Shown here: in pieces, positions 46,553 to 59,999 of the stretch
Layout of the letters: each line of letters opens with the position of its first letter
How positions within the stretch are numbered: the stretch's first letter is position 1
From: Gordionus sp. m RMFG-2023
Lineage: Eukaryota > Nematomorpha > Gordioida > Chordodea > Parachordodidae
Reading direction: 5' to 3'
Assembly: GCF_954871325.1 (NCBI RefSeq)
Contig: NC_088775.1
Location: 39,595,561-39,659,560 of the forward strand
DNA length: 64,000 nt
Made by a program: the position numbers and the translations under genes
Notes under the pieces: generated by a model
Told to the model about the DNA's origin: nothing
The model's input: the letters and a program-made list of their open reading frames with translations, nothing else
Databases searched by the model: none

Positions 46553-49500
46553 GTTTAAAGTAAACAATTAATACTGCTGTAAAAGGCTTTTGATTAATAT
46601 AAAATATTATATTACTCTTAATAAAAGAAAAGAAATACTGTCTCATCTCATTAAACAATAAAACTAATGCATAGATAATTTATTAGGACTTTTATTTAAT
46701 TTTTTTTTCTATGAATGAAGGAATGAAAAAAATGAAAATAAAAAAAACTAAATCAATAATTTTTTTACCTTGACAAATTTATTTGAATTGTTTTTTTGTT
46801 TTTTATATCTTTTTTTTTATTAATGTAGAGTGAAATATATATATGTGAAAATTTGTTGGGTGATTTTTTTTTTACCATTTTTAATTTTTTGTTCTTTCAT
46901 AATTAATATTATACAAATAATGACTAGTTCTGTAACCTAATATCGGGATGGTGTCAACTGTCAAGTGAGTGAAAAATATGAGGAATAAAAATAAAACAAA
47001 AAAAAAAGGAAAATGTTTATTATTATTAAAAAATCATATTTATTTGTATTTATCTAATTTTGCATTTTATTAGAATATTACATGAAAATGAATTCCATAA
47101 TTTATTTTCTTTTTTAATTTAAAATAAAAAAAATCCGAAAATCTTGAATTGGTAGAAATTAGTAATTATTAATTAGAATAGAAATTTAATTATTATTATA
47201 ATATATAATAAAAATCTTAAAATTTAAAATATAATAAATATAAATTAAAAAAAAAATTCAATTTATTCTTCAAAATTACCTTTAAACACGGAACTAAATT
47301 ATGAATTGTGCGTTGAGCCGTAAGAAAACTGATTTTGCTAGTAGGTGATAATCGATAGGAGAAATTTTTGAGACTTGCAAAGATATGAGTGATTGGAACG
47401 AAATGCTAAGGGGAAGATAAGTAAAGTATAAGATTCATAAGACCCTTGTGATTAAATATCTCATGTTTCGCGATAATAATATTGTAAATCTTAAAAATAA
47501 AAATTTAATCTTTGATAAAATACATTTTTTGAATAATTTGTATTTATAATATATAGAATTATAAAATTAAAATGTAATTATTCTCTAAAATATTATTTTT
47601 TTTTTGTATATTTGTTTAGTTATACAAACAATTTTATTTTTATTTTAATATACTTTATTTTTATTTTATTTTATATTTGTGAAGATTTTTAACAGAAATT
47701 CCAAATATGTAATATCAATTTACATAATATTTTTTTAATACCGAGTTTGTAGTTAAACCCCTTTAAATATATATTTTTTAAATTATACATATTTTATTAA
47801 ATTAAAACTTGATGAAATAGTTAAATAACTAATTCGTTAAGTGAAATAAAGTATAAAACAAATAAATTGGGTCTGGGTTAAAACTTTAAGCTCAAGTTAG
47901 TGAATATAAGTTTTATACTTGATTTTTTTTTAAAGTATTTTTTAAATATTTGTTATGATGCAGATATCGAAAACTATTTTGAGTTATAAAGATTTTTTTC
48001 TTGTTGCTATATATTATTCTAAAGATACGTAATACGAAATAGCAAGCCCGATTCTATGCTTACTTTCCCCCAAAATTTTAAATTGCTCCTCCCCCCAATG
48101 TATTGGAAATATCTGCTGTTCACACCACTACTGCTGTTCAAACCACTATTGGTTTAAAATAAATTATCTATTCATGTCGGCTAAATTACTTAATACCGCC
48201 AACACACCACATATTGTAATGAGAAAGGAGAAAGTGTAAATATAGTTAATTTGGTAAAAGAATGCAAATGATCAAGTTGCCAAGATTCAGAATAAGAAAA
48301 ATGAGCTTGAGCTTTCAAAAACAAAATGGATAGATTAGATCTTAAAGTAATTCTTATTGCATATATTTTACAACAGATTTAAATCAGGTATCACCAAATC
48401 AATATCTTGTGGTGTTAAAAAGCCCAATTTTGATCGATCGATCAAAATAATAACCAAAATAAAATTATGTAAGTCTGTAGATTTTGCTCATAATGGCGGA
48501 AAGGTTTAGACATCGGTATCCCAAATGACGAGGCCTACATAATATTATTTTGCTAATATCTCAATCTTTTTTTCCCAATTTTTTTGTATAAACTAATTAA
48601 TAAATTTAAATAAAATTGAAATCAAGTTAGCCATTTTAATTTTGTATAAAAAAATTAAAACCTTTATTGCAACCAATATTACTGAAGAGGGATTGGTAAT
48701 TGAAATTGAGATTGGTAAAAAATTATTCTAAGATTTTAGGAAATTTGTGTTACATCAGATTTTGTCAAATTTCTATACCCATACAAAAATGCATTTCCAA
48801 ATGTTTTTCAAATATTCTGTATCAGTTTAGATCATACACATCTTTTCATCATTAAAGAGATTTATTGATAAGATAAACATTCGCTTGATTTCATTAGGTC
48901 ATGGAAAAGATATAACCTATTAATTTTGGAAATGTTTTCAAGGTATATAAAAATACATCCCAACTAAAATTATATTGTAAATGCTTATTTTGTTAGTTTT
49001 ACCCTGTTCACATTGACATAATACCAATTACATAGTTTTAAATATTTTCTAAATTACATATTTTTTATGATTGAATCCCTAACAAATATTATACAAGCAC
49101 AGTTAAACTATTTCAACATTGTTAAATATTTACATGCTAATCAACTTATTTCTTTCCAGTTATAAGTCAATTCTTAACTTCCATCTAATTTTACAAAAAT
49201 ATTTGATCATTGTATATTTTAATATGTAGTATTTTTCAAATAAAATCGTGTATTTCAATTTTGTGTTCAAATAATATTCGTTCTATGGTGTTAAAAAATT
49301 TGTTTAACTACCTTTCTCCATTTTTGTTTGCCCCCCCCCCCTAATGGGTGAAACTAGAGTCGGGCCTGTAAAATGGTATAAAAATTTATTATTGTCTGTT
49401 TAAAATACCATATACACTTTTATAAGAGATTTATGTAAAACGAAAAAATTATTTTAAAGAATTAACGGAAAAAATTGGGAAAAAAATTAAAGAAAATTTA

Positions 49501-49586
49501 AAAAAAATAGTGGAAAAAAAATACGAATAAAAAACAATGCCACTAATATTGAGGGAACAATGAAATTTTTTTTAAAATCTACCTTA
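46553..49586. other. Long AT-rich stretch, no gene seen
   Basis: About 3 kb without a convincing ORF, RNA gene or terminal repeats. A C tract lies near 49330-49341, followed by TAATGGGTGAAACTAGAGTC. If host introns or regulatory DNA are present, they cannot be recognised from sequence alone. Confidence 0.6.
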
Positions 49587-49734
49587 GGCCACTTCCAAAC
49601 ACGACGTTTTTTCAAAGCGATAAATAACAAATTAAGCTTAATAGATGTGTGCTTCCAAACCAAACGATTTTTTCATGCATACGATTTTGCGATTATTTTA
49701 ATAACAAACTAGCTTGATTTTTTTTAACGATTAA

Positions 49735-50527
49735 ATGGCGTCTGATACAATTGAAATGAAAAAGTAATTTTTTTTAACGTTAATATTCAATAAATGAAAT
49801 GATTTTAGAGGAAATTTTGTATCTGAATTGATAAATTTTGTAGATGATCATGACGATTTATGGAACCAATCTAATGATAATTATTTTAATAGATTATTAG
49901 TAGATGAACTATGGACTTTATGTGCTAAAAAGTAGAACAAGACTTTATATTGAAAATATTGACTATTTTATAATAATAATTTTTAATTAACAGACTTTTT
50001 AATTAGATACTATTTATTAGTAAGCATGGAATATGAATTTTAATAATTTATATCTTTATTTAAATAAAATTATTTTTTATCCTTTATTATTTACCAGGCT
50101 TGATTCATCCCCAAATGTCTGTAAATTAAAATGGAAGAATTTGAGGGATTCTTATTTAAAGGAAAAGAGAAAGAGAGAAGAAGTGCATTCAGGGGATGCT
50201 GCTAAAGCTAGCACTCCATGTAAATGGTATGATTCACTATCATTTCTTACTACTTCCACCACACCAAGAAAGACACTAAATAATATCACAGATAATATAG
50301 AGAATGTATGACCTGTAAAAAGGGCTAGAGTAACAAAAGACCCAATGGAAAGATATTTTGACAAAATGTTAGAAATTGATAATGACCCAAATAGATTATG
50401 GTGCCTGTCTTTGGTTGATAATGTAAAGAAGGTGCCAAATGAAGTTAAGGAGGCCATGAAAATTAATGTGCAAACTCTTATTTATAATTTTATAAATAAT
50501 ATTATAGTAGAAAATGTTGATGTTTAA
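49735..50527 (+). pseudogene. Harbinger accessory MADF-BESS protein
   Basis: Three exons with GT-AG introns: 49735-49763, 49809-49931 and 50098-50527. The joined product begins MASDTIEMKKGNFVSEL. The MADF domain (residues about 15-100) shows ELINFVDDHDDLWNQ, then CKLKWKNLRDSYLKEKRK and KWYDSLSFL. The C-terminal part has a BESS-like motif (LWCLSLVDNVKKVPNEVK). In PIF/Harbinger elements the partner protein binds DNA and helps transposase enter the nucleus. The start was chosen because the first exon joins in frame. An in-frame TGA at 50309-50311 separates MADF from BESS. Confidence 0.8.
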
Positions 50528-50638
50528 ATAGTTATGTATTATATACACATACAAAAGTAATTTATTAATTTATATACACATACAAAAGTAATTTATTTAT
50601 TTAATATATAATGATAAAATGTTAAATTAAACATATAT

Positions 50639-51864
50639 TTAAGAATTAAAATAGTCTTTAAATAATTCTCTAATTTCTCTTGAATTAGAACTTGAAGCAT
50701 TTAAAGATCTACTGATCCCTAAATTTTCGGTAATAGGTAAAATATTAGGTGTATATTCTTTTTTATCATAATCAATAATAATATTATGTAAAAGTGTAAT
50801 TGTAGATATAATTTTATCAGCATTTTCAACTGAACACTCTATAGCTTTAGAAAGTAGGGCAAATTTAGCAGTAGCTATGCCAAATGTGCATTCAATGCAC
50901 ATTCTAGCACTACTTAATTTATAATTATAATATTTTTTTCTTCTGGGCTGGTATTCTTCGTAGGATAAGGTTTCATTAGATAATTTTTTATTGGGAAGGC
51001 TAGATCAGCAATAATTACATGTGGAGCAATGATATTATTTGGCATAGGTTTAGGGGGAGGAATATAAAGTGTTTGACTTTCTAATTCTAAAATAATTAAA
51101 AATTATTTATTAACGTTAAAAATTTACTTAGTTTGATATAAACTACTATTTCTGAAAGTGCCACCATCACTTTGTTTCCCATAAGATCCTACATCTATAT
51201 ATATAAATTTGCAATTACTATCTGCTAAACCAAGTAACACTATAGATTTGAAAGCTTTATAATTATAAAAAAGGGTTCCAGATTTTGCAGGACTTTTTAT
51301 TCTTATGTGCTTACCATCCAATGAGCCAAGGCAGTTTGGAAATCCATGTTTTTCAAAATATTCTTGGGCAATCTAAAAATATATTTATATCTAAATTTAT
51401 AATACCTTCTCCCAATGTTCTCTAGTTGGAATTGGCATATGAATATCTTTTAAAGTTTTCCATATAGCATCACATACCTCTGGAATGTTAGTAGCAATGC
51501 AACTTTTGCTTATTCTGCTACTATAAGATAGTTGTGAATAATTAAGGCCCGTTCTTAAGTATCTTAAATGTTGTATATATATTAATAACTAAATATATTA
51601 CCTTAAAGTAACAAATAATCTGTTTTCAGGAGATATTGTTGTTTTTGCATTTGTTTGTTTATGTATAATTTTAGTTTCAATTTTGTTAAGTATATAATAG
51701 TAAACATTCCTAGATAATCCAAGATAGTGAAAGAATTGCGAATCATTTAAATTCTCATTTAAATTGATATAGATCATATACAGATCTCTTTCTTTATAAA
51801 TTATACTTACTTTTCGTTTTTTTTTATAATGTCTCATAATAAAATATCTAGTTATAAAAATCAT
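50639..51864 (-). pseudogene. PIF/Harbinger DDE transposase, four exons
   Basis: Minus-strand exons 51864-51602, 51562-51406, 51372-51128 and 51086-50639, joined by short GT-AG introns of 33-41 bp that keep the frame; about 370 codons, normal for the family. The DDE_Tnp_4 core is clear: GSLDGKHIRIKSP (first Asp), YIDVGSYGKQSDGGTF, ADLAFPIKNYLMKPY (second Asp) and the downstream RMCIECTFGI with the Glu position. The protein cuts and pastes the element. One defect was seen: a run of seven A near 50930 where eight would keep the frame, which could also be a sequencing error. Confidence 0.88.
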
Positions 51865-51978
51865 TTTTAAAAAATCAGCTGTAAAATATAAATCGTTGCT
51901 GTTTGGAAGTAAAAAATATTGCGAAAAACGTGCCTCGGAAAAAGTTTTGAAAAAACGTCGTGCTTGGAAGTGGCCTTA

Positions 51979-52689
51979 GCTTTTTTTATATTATAAAAAA
52001 ACTTTATTTTTCAAAATATGCAAAAATTTTATAGAATATTTCGGTAATGGTTGAGTGAGAATGTTCAATAAGCCATGAATATGGAAATAATTTTTAAAAA
52101 TTGATATAATTTTATAAATAAAATTTTATTAATTCTTTTTAAATAACAAATATATCAGTTAATTTAATATTTAATTTCTATTTATTTACTCTTTACTTAA
52201 AATATGCTTGGATACAAATCTCATCATATATATGCCAACTTTTTATTGCTGAATAAAAGTAAAAATATTGGAAATTATGTGAATGTAAATTTTGCTCAAA
52301 ACACATTTCTTCTTCAAGTGGTAGCAGGCTAAAGATAAACTGTCTAAGAATGATAAATGCTCGCTCGAGCAAAAAATGATGATATTTTACTTCTAACATT
52401 AACAGAACATGCTCCGACCACCTAAAATTTTGTTCACAAGATTCAAATCTATTTCTATTTTAATGAAGGAATGTTCATGAATACTTGATTATTTATTATT
52501 TATATTGTTAAATTTATTGTATTTTAAAATTTTATTTAAATGATTGTGAAATAAAAAATTTGCAATAAAATTTTTTTTCAAAACTGTGGAAAGAAATTAA
52601 TTACCTGCGTAAGTAAAGAATTATTAGGACTCAGTTTCTCTCTAGTAGAAATTATTTGGGGAGGTTTATGATATTTAAACCTAACCAAA
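51979..52689. other. AT-rich DNA with an unidentified 68-codon frame
   Basis: A minus-strand frame at 52399-52193 (LEVKYHHFLLERAFIILRQF...) has a protein-like mix, but no family was recognised. The remainder is plain AT-rich DNA. Confidence 0.3.
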
Positions 52690-52896
52690 TTACGGGAATA
52701 TCAAATCCTTATGACTTCCAAAGCCTTTCAAATCTGCCGCTATGACCATTTCCCTATTTGCTGATTTGGACAATAATTCCTCTAATTTTAGAATAAGATC
52801 TCCTTTTAATATTAAATCACTATAGCATAGTATAACGGCCATTATCTTATCCTTAATCACAACAGACTTAATACAATACAAGAACACCAGCACCAT
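52690..52896 (-). pseudogene. LINE endonuclease-domain fragment, probable
   Basis: Minus-strand frame with MAVILCYSDLILKGDLILKL, EELLSKSANREMVIAAD and LKGFGSHK. This resembles the central part of the LINE apurinic-type endonuclease (…CYS…L.EL…R.VIGGDFNA..). The usual GDFNA motif has degenerated to AADLKG. Only about 65 codons survive. Confidence 0.5.
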
Positions 52897-52910
52897 TTCT
52901 ATGGCTAAAT

Positions 52911-53000
52911 CTTAATTGAAGCGTATATGCACATTTTATTTTAATTTGCAAATTGTTTGTTGAATGACACTAAATCGCACATACGCTTCAATTAAGACTA
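52911..53000. repeat. Inverted repeat with 40-nt loop
   Basis: GTCTTAATTGAAGCGTATGTGC-like arms: the left arm TCTTAATTGAAGCGTATATG begins near 52910 and its inverse ends near 52999, with a short AT-rich loop. It may be a tiny MITE or a fold-back scar at the edge of the LINE fragment. Confidence 0.7.
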
Positions 53001-53699
53001 AATCTTTGACTTTCGAATCTAATATTAGAGTTCATAGTCATATCCATTATATTATCGTTAAATCTTTTCATGTCTTGCGCAGGTAATATCAACCTTCCTA
53101 CTTTTCAATAAATCAGACGATTTCCTATTCTCTCTCGATAAGTTTTTCCCATCTAAAGGACCCTGTTCTCTCATTATGGATAGTATAAACCAAACAATTA
53201 CTCTATTTTGGTTTTTTTCATTTCAGCTATTCTATAATTTCGATAAATTTATATTAACTAAAGGGAAGCATTGTTATAAGAAAGCACAATTCATGTTTAA
53301 TTCTTTAGCATTTTGCGCAGATAATTGTCTGTAAATTTTGGAGAAATTTAAACTATTTACAGAATTATATAACACAATAAAAATTAAATACTCAATCAAA
53401 GATGATTTTTTGTATATAGTATAATAAAAATGTTTTAAAGAAGAACCCAGTTTGGAATTGAGAATAATCTAGATATACCATAAAATTTAATTAGCATTCG
53501 GAAAAAGGAACATTATAATAATCAAATTTGAAAATACATTATAAAATAAATATATTATTTAATTTATATCATTAGATAATAATAAATTTGAAAATATATT
53601 TCCATATATAAATAAAACTTAATATAGTGAATGAATTCTTATCTCAGCAGAGAATATGAAACTGATGTAAGATAGAATTATATTAATTGGCATTCTTCG

Positions 53700-54085
53700 T
53701 CTAAGGTAGAAGCCTTTATTTGCATTATCGGTTTTCGATGTAATGTGATGCGATCCTTAAAGAAGGCTAGAGCGTGATGGCCAAAAGAGTGTTGTAGCAA
53801 TTATTGGTGTGAATAAATGTTTGGGAGAAAAAGAAGAATATTTGGAAGATTTCATAGTTTTAGTTGGCAGGAGCGAGTGGGTATACACAGAAAAATTGAG
53901 ATTAAGAATTTACCACTCTTCCATGGAATCTTGGACAAATTATCAAGACATTTATCATATGCATTACAAAGTCTAGTTGTCTCAAGGTCTTAAGGAATTC
54001 CAGCAGATTTCAAGGCACGAGATATAGTGTCATAACATTTTGTATGTCTTAGGAATCTACTTCTAAATCGTTTTCAATGTAATGA
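53700..54085 (-). pseudogene. LINE-like C-terminal fragment, probable
   Basis: Minus-strand translation includes RFLRHTKCYDTISRALKSAG, IP-DLETTRLCNAYDKCLDN and LSKIPWKSGKF. This recalls a conserved post-RT block in some non-LTR retrotransposons (RHNAV.D.L...AG.P...EP.GL...DGKRPDG....PWQ.GK). Two or more stops are present. It is not contiguous with the endonuclease fragment at 52690-52896 and is in the wrong order to be the same copy. Confidence 0.4.
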
Positions 54086-54089
54086 GAGG

Positions 54090-56255
54090 CAACAGTGACA
54101 ACCTGGCCGGGGTAGGAGACAAATGCCTCCAAAATATATTGGCATTTTAGGGGGGTAGATATTAATTTTTGGGAGGTAGGCATTAATTTATGATGGGTAG
54201 GTATTGATTTTTGAGAGGTAGTTTATCACTTGAATTATATTCTTTTTGGATCCAATAATTGATATGATATGCTGTTTATCGTAGATTTTATTCAGACAAA
54301 TCAAATAAAAAGAGATCTATCTATTAACAAAACTAAATTCTATTTGAATTTTAAGCCTTTTTATTTATTTATCATATTATTTTGCAATTTTACACGTAAA
54401 ATATTAATATTATGCTTATTTGATAATTTTCTAATAGAGGTTAATAATATATAATATATTTTAATAATAAATTTCAATTCCTATATATCAGTTAAGAATA
54501 TAATAAATCATTTAAAATTTTAACAAGATCTTCAATAGGTAAGCAAATTTTAACTATATTCTTTATTTAATAATTAGCAAACATCCAAAGTAGAATTGAC
54601 GATTCCCAAATTATATTTTATTCTCATTCAATGATCAATCCCAATTGAGACCCAAGCGGTTTTAATAAAAAATATGACTAAAATTTAAAATATATATAAT
54701 TTATTTATTTTTTATTGAATCCCAAAATTAATAACATTTCCTTACTGTCATCTCACCTAATGCGCGTCGATCAGAAAGTATAATCTATCATCAAATAATC
54801 CTTCAACCCTAGCACTTGAGGACAATGCAATATTAAATTTAATATATATGTTTTTTTTATATAAGAAAAATCTTCAAAAATTTTCTTGTGATTATTTTTA
54901 GATTTAAAAAAATGCGTCCAAAAGATTTTTAAAAATATTATTTATTTCAAAAAAATCATTGATAGCAGGTGCCTTTTTGATGTGTCTAAAATTATAATAG
55001 TAATAGTTAAAAATAAATTATGTAGGGGATAAGTGGCATAAATGGTCATGCTTGCTGACTGTCAAGGTCAACATCCTTTAACTTTTTATCTAACACTAAA
55101 ATTGTTTAAAATCTGAAAGGATTGAAATAAGTATTTTTTTAGCATGTTTTGATAAAATTTATAGATGAGTGGTTTTTAAACAAGTTTAACAATCAGATAA
55201 TAATTTATAAAATATTGAGTCTGATGAAAAAATGAAAATTTAATATTAACTATTTACTATTTATTATTTTTATTTTATAATATATGTAATTGTTGAATAA
55301 TATCTCATGGCCAGTTAAAACATACCATGTTTGAACTGGGCCAAAAAATATTTTCAAATAAACTCATCCTGTTCAAAAACTATTATAGATACAGTTTCAT
55401 TCAAATTTTATTTTAAAAATTAAAGACTGAGCTGTACACATTGATAAATTTGTTTGATATTACTTTCATTCCTTGTTGATGATATTAGTCTTGTTTAATG
55501 ATAAAACCTTCAAGTATACAATAAATTTACTAATTCAAAAGTAAGGCGCTAAAGCTACTGCTACTAAAAAACGCGCGCTAAAGCTACTGAAAAAACGCGC
55601 TATATTACTTTAACAACACTGATTATAACCAACAAAAAATTAATTGAGTTTTCTAGCTTAAATAGGCCTGTAAATAAAATTTTATTATGAGATTATAAAT
55701 GATAGCTAGTTATAAGATTCTTTTTATTAATATCACTATAGCATCGGGGTTTGGCAAATATCGCGGTCGAAGGCCACGGAATTTTTTAGGGGGTTGGGGT
55801 AGATTTTGTAGGGGGGGGGTTGGCTCCATCAAATTTTCTTCCATGTAGACGTTGTGTGGCAACCTCTCGAGTCAACAAGAGTCTGACAAAATGAACATGA
55901 GTATAGTATAACCATGTCATAATTATGTCTGAGTTCGATGGCATGTCGTGGCTCATCATTTGTGTTTTTTTATATTTGAATATATGATTTTTCCGTTGTC
56001 GATAATGTATTCTAATTTGTATAAAATATCAATCCTATAAATTTCAGATAATTTAATAATTAACTATTGAGTTATTTCTAATTTATATTCTAAAACTAGG
56101 GTTTGGTAAGAAGTAAATGCTTGTATCCGAAATACGATACAAGATATTTTTATATCTAGTATTATTTAAGTGAAATTAAAAAAGTTTGCACTTGTACCCT
56201 AAATACTTTTTAAAAATGAGTATAAGTGTATCTTTGACTATATAATATAATATAT
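54090..56255. other. AT-rich DNA with G-rich repeat words
   Basis: G-rich words (GGGGGGTAGATATTAATTTT, GGGAGGTAGGCATTAA) at 54145-54230 and a GGGGGTTGGGGTAG block at 55785-55825 recall words in the elements at 59181-59974 and 63330-63840. At 55550-55620 AAACGCGCGCTAAAGCTACT repeats next to TTTAACAACACTG, a hAT-like right end without a visible partner. No gene seen. Confidence 0.45.
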
Positions 56256-56259
56256 ATAA

Positions 56260-57010
56260 TTTTTCATTATTTTTTGATATATTTGAATGTTTATTTAATT
56301 TAAATAGTCAAATATAAATCCGAGTTAGCTATTACCAATAATTATCAACATCTTAATGATATCTTTCTCAATTATTAATTTGTTAAAATCTTTAAGGATT
56401 ATAATCTTCTGCTTCAATGCAACATCAGTAATAGTCTAAAAGATAATTCTAAGGAATATACTAATGCAATATATCTCTTAGCAATATCTATTGATAAGCT
56501 GCAGGGCAAAAATAATTGTTATATGGAATTTTATACCAATTTTATTTACTATAAAAGAAGTATACTTGATTTATTTCAAACTAACTATGTTTTTGCCTAC
56601 CACTTGTTTTGGCTATCGAAATTGGATTAAATAAAAGATTTGAAAATATTTTTAATTTTAATTATGAATATAAATTGGCTTGTTAGTTACCATTTTAAAG
56701 CCTTATTTTAAAATTAAATGGATTGATGTTGTTCAATTAAGCACATTTTAAGGACAAGGTTAATGCATTTGACCAACCTACATATCCAGTCTCTTTATTG
56801 GTGACAATAATTATTAATAATATACCATCTAAAAATAAAGAGGCCAATGAAATTAAACTGGAAATACTAAATCATATTAAAGAAGATTGAAATATAAGTA
56901 CATCAAAATTTTCTTTATTAAATATAACACTATTTTGCCCTCTTCACTTCCAGTTAAACTGCTATTTAGCTTTGCAAACCTTGTCAATAAGCAAAATAGG
57001 GATTTGAATT
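56260..57010 (+). pseudogene. hAT transposase-like remnant, weak
   Basis: Plus-strand pieces such as LLVTILKPYFKIKWIDVVQL (about 56680-56740) resemble the A-x-x-L-D-P-R-F-K block of hAT transposases, and later NNIPSKNKEANEIKLEILNH has the acidic linker look. Frames are short and broken. No termini were found, so the call is tentative. Confidence 0.3.
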
Positions 57011-57164
57011 AATTATACTAAAAAATAATGATTATTTATAAAAAATTTTAATGTATTTATAGGATTTTTTTTATATGAATTACCACATACTCCTCATAAA
57101 TTACTTTTATAAAATTTATAAACAAATTTTTTAATATAAAATCATAATTGTAATATACACATTA

Positions 57165-57330
57165 GAGGTGAAATGGGCGGGTTTTTAGGCAGCCTGACAA
57201 CGTCCGCCCATATTTTGGACGAGCGTGTTCAGGTTTTCTAAAATAGTTCATTAGATGGGAAGAGAGGTAATGAGCGCCAGGGTTTAATTTTTAATATTAT
57301 CCTCGTAAAATGACCAGAACAGAATTTAAT
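57165..57330. mobile_element. GC-motif hAT-like fragment
   Basis: TTAGAGGTGAAATGGGCGGG followed by TTTTTAGGCAGCC and CGTCCGCCC resembles one end of a hAT MITE with short inverted GC words. The other end was not found. Confidence 0.35.
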
Positions 57331-59180
57331 TTATTATAGATAGTTTTATTTAATAATATTTTATTATAGTGTTTAATTAAAAATTCACTAAAATAAATAA
57401 ATAAAGAATCTCTATATTACACATTATACATCTTATATGAAAAATATATTATGAAATAAATATAAATAAGGTATTTTATTTAGTATTATGTTTTAATTTG
57501 TTTAGCACAATGTCCAAAAATATAAGGTTTCATATTATGTCATTTTAAAATATCTTTTTGAAGTTTTTTTTTCAATTTTTTTTAACAATTATCTATATCT
57601 GGTATTTTATTGAACTTTCAATATTTGTATCGTAAAATTAAAAATTTCTACACTTCTGACTAAAACTATATTATAATTATAACGGATTGAGGGAAATAGT
57701 CTCATTACGCTCATTGCCGAATTGTTTGATTCAATATTTCTTCAGAATTAGTAAGATAATTGCGAATTTAGCATAAGATATGTTAATAACTACAGTGGTC
57801 TGAACTGAATCGGGATAAGCAGAATATTTACGATACAATAATATAGTTAACTTTCAACCCCCATATGTTTACTGAAAATATGGTTTCAGTAGTATTAAAA
57901 TATCTTCTACTTAAATATAATTTTATATCGGATATTTTCGGGGATGTAAACTTGATTCTAATTAAGTTAAATGAGGTTCCAAAAAAACATGGTTTTAATA
58001 GTATTAAGAGATTTAGATATTTCTACTTAGATATAATCTTATATGTGGTAAGATTTCGGGAATGTAGATTTGATTGTAAGTAAGTTAGGTGAGGTCTAAT
58101 ACTTCCAACAATTAGATAAGAACTATACTAATCGAATTATTAATTTCATAATGAATAACAATTAAACTATTTAACTGTAGATGTATAATATTTCAAGAAA
58201 CTAATAAAAGAGTTTCAAACATATCTTAAGATAAATTTATAGCAGTGATTTTTAATTAATTGGTTAAGTTAGTTTGGTGTTTTAGACAAAATAGAAATCA
58301 AAATTAACATAAAACGCGTATAGTTTGAATTATAATTTTGAATATAATTTTAAAGAGGCTGACAAGACAATAATCAAAATAGAGTCATGCAAATTTCTAC
58401 CTACTTAAATCATAATTATTTTTTATATATAAGAAGACCATTTTCTATCTCCACTCTTGAAAATATACAAAATTCCAAAATTACTAAGTCTTTTGGTATT
58501 GTAGATAATAATTATGATAGGAACGAGATCTTAAAAAAGGAGCAATTTATATATAATTTATAGGGGTCTTCGGCCGGATTTACGTTCATAGATTTATCTT
58601 CTACTATAATTAATTGTCATATATGTGTATTGGCTAATAAAATAATATCAAAATAACACAAATCTAGAAACAAATTCAAATACATCACCCTAAAACCAAT
58701 TGAAATCCTTTATTTTAATCTAAAAACTTTTACATATCTTTTAGATTTCTTACCAAAAAAATTAGAAAAATATTTTCACCAAATTCATCCTTTGATTATG
58801 CATAATAAAACAAATTAAAAAATAAACATTAAATTAATTGGGAAATGCACCATTTTTCAAAAATCAGCGCATAAATGAATGTTGTTCTGTGTATTAGGTT
58901 TACTTTTATTCTAAGTAGGATTATCTAAATATTTTATAAAATAATTATAAATAGAATACCTCATTTCTAATATAATATGATGCAATAAAAAAAATAAGTT
59001 ATTAATTTATTTTTAAATATTTGTGCTAACTTCGAAAAAGGGGGGGGGTGCTTTAGCACTTAAAGCATTTAACTAGAGAACCCCTGCTGTAAGTCTAACG
59101 CTAGTCGTAACCGTAATCTCTTTTTGTAATGTTTATATGATATATATTTTTCCTGTGAATTTAAATAACTGTCTATACAT
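57331..59180. other. AT-rich DNA with a two-copy tandem repeat
   Basis: Two diverged copies of a unit of about 111 bp lie at 57878-57988 and 57989-58098 (shared words include TAGTATTAA, CTACTTA(A/G)ATATAAT and TTCGGG(G)ATGTA). The 72-codon plus-strand frame over them is probably incidental. No gene seen elsewhere in the stretch. Confidence 0.5.
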
Positions 59181-59974
59181 TAGTGTTTTTAAAAAGCCCA
59201 ATTTGGGTCGACTTTTAAAAGCGGCCCGATTAAGTTAGCCAAAATTATGCTATGTAAGCCTCAAGATGTTACAAATATAAGTCCACACCCTTCTACCATC
59301 TTTATCAAGCGGAGAGGGGGGGCGGGTTAGAAATTGTTTGCTTTCATTTTTTTAAGGGGGTTAAAGAGTAGGCATTTAAGGGGAGCAGTCTGGGGGTGGG
59401 ATGAATTTGTTGGAGGGTTATCTATTAAATTTTATAAACCTATTATAATACAAGGATATAGCTAAACATCGATCAAATCTATATATTGAATACAATCATA
59501 GATATTATTTTTCAAATAAAACAATTTCTGGATAATTTTCTTCTATTATAATAAGCTTAATTTAAAAGAGTTAGACATTCTATCACCAAACTCGTATTTA
59601 TGCTAATAATATATTTAAACATGCATTCATTGTAAATGGGGGTTTTTAATTGAATTCGTGTTCTAAAAAATAATTCCTTTACATTCATAAGATAGTTGGT
59701 ACTAGAGTATTAATAATTTAAGTTTTTCCTTTTAAAATTTTGAAAGGAGTACCATTATAATTAAAAAGGTGTAATAACAATGTGAATATTGCAGTAGCGA
59801 AATTTTTTTAGGAGGGTAGGTATAGGTTTTTTAGGGGATGTTTGCATTCAGTGAATATCCTATTAAGAGGCTGTCTATGATTAAGATCTCCAGGCACGGA
59901 TAATATTATTTGGGCTAAAATCTTAATAGGGCATATTTAAATATCAGCCCGAATGGGGCTTTTTAACAATACTA
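59181..59974. mobile_element. 794-bp hAT MITE
   Basis: Ends TAGTGTTTTTAAAAAGCCC and (inverted) TAGTATTGTTAAAAAGCCCC. Flanks CTATACAT and TTATACAG match at 6 of 8 positions. End sequences belong with the TAGTGTTGTTAA ends of the elements at 1439 and 9113. Its core (about 59330-59880) shares AGGGGGTAGG and GGATGTTTGCATTCAGTGAA-like words with an inverted segment at 63330-63840. No coding sequence. Confidence 0.7.
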
Positions 59975-59999
59975 TTATACAGTATATAAACACCACATC

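Larger units (their letters stand above)
49587..51975. mobile_element. PIF/Harbinger transposon, nearly intact
   Basis: 2389 bp. Terminal inverted repeats GGCCACTTCCAA(A/G)CACGAC followed by GTTTTTTC match at all but one base. Flanked by TTA on both sides (49584-49586 and 51976-51978), the 3-bp duplication typical of PIF/Harbinger. It carries the two standard genes in convergent orientation: a MADF-BESS DNA-binding protein (plus) and a DDE transposase (minus). Each has a single inactivating change, so it is young or was recently active. The gap between the genes is about 110 bp. Confidence 0.93.

Noticed and set aside
50152-50457. 101-codon minus-strand ORF inside the Harbinger element
   Set aside because: Antisense shadow of the MADF-BESS exon.
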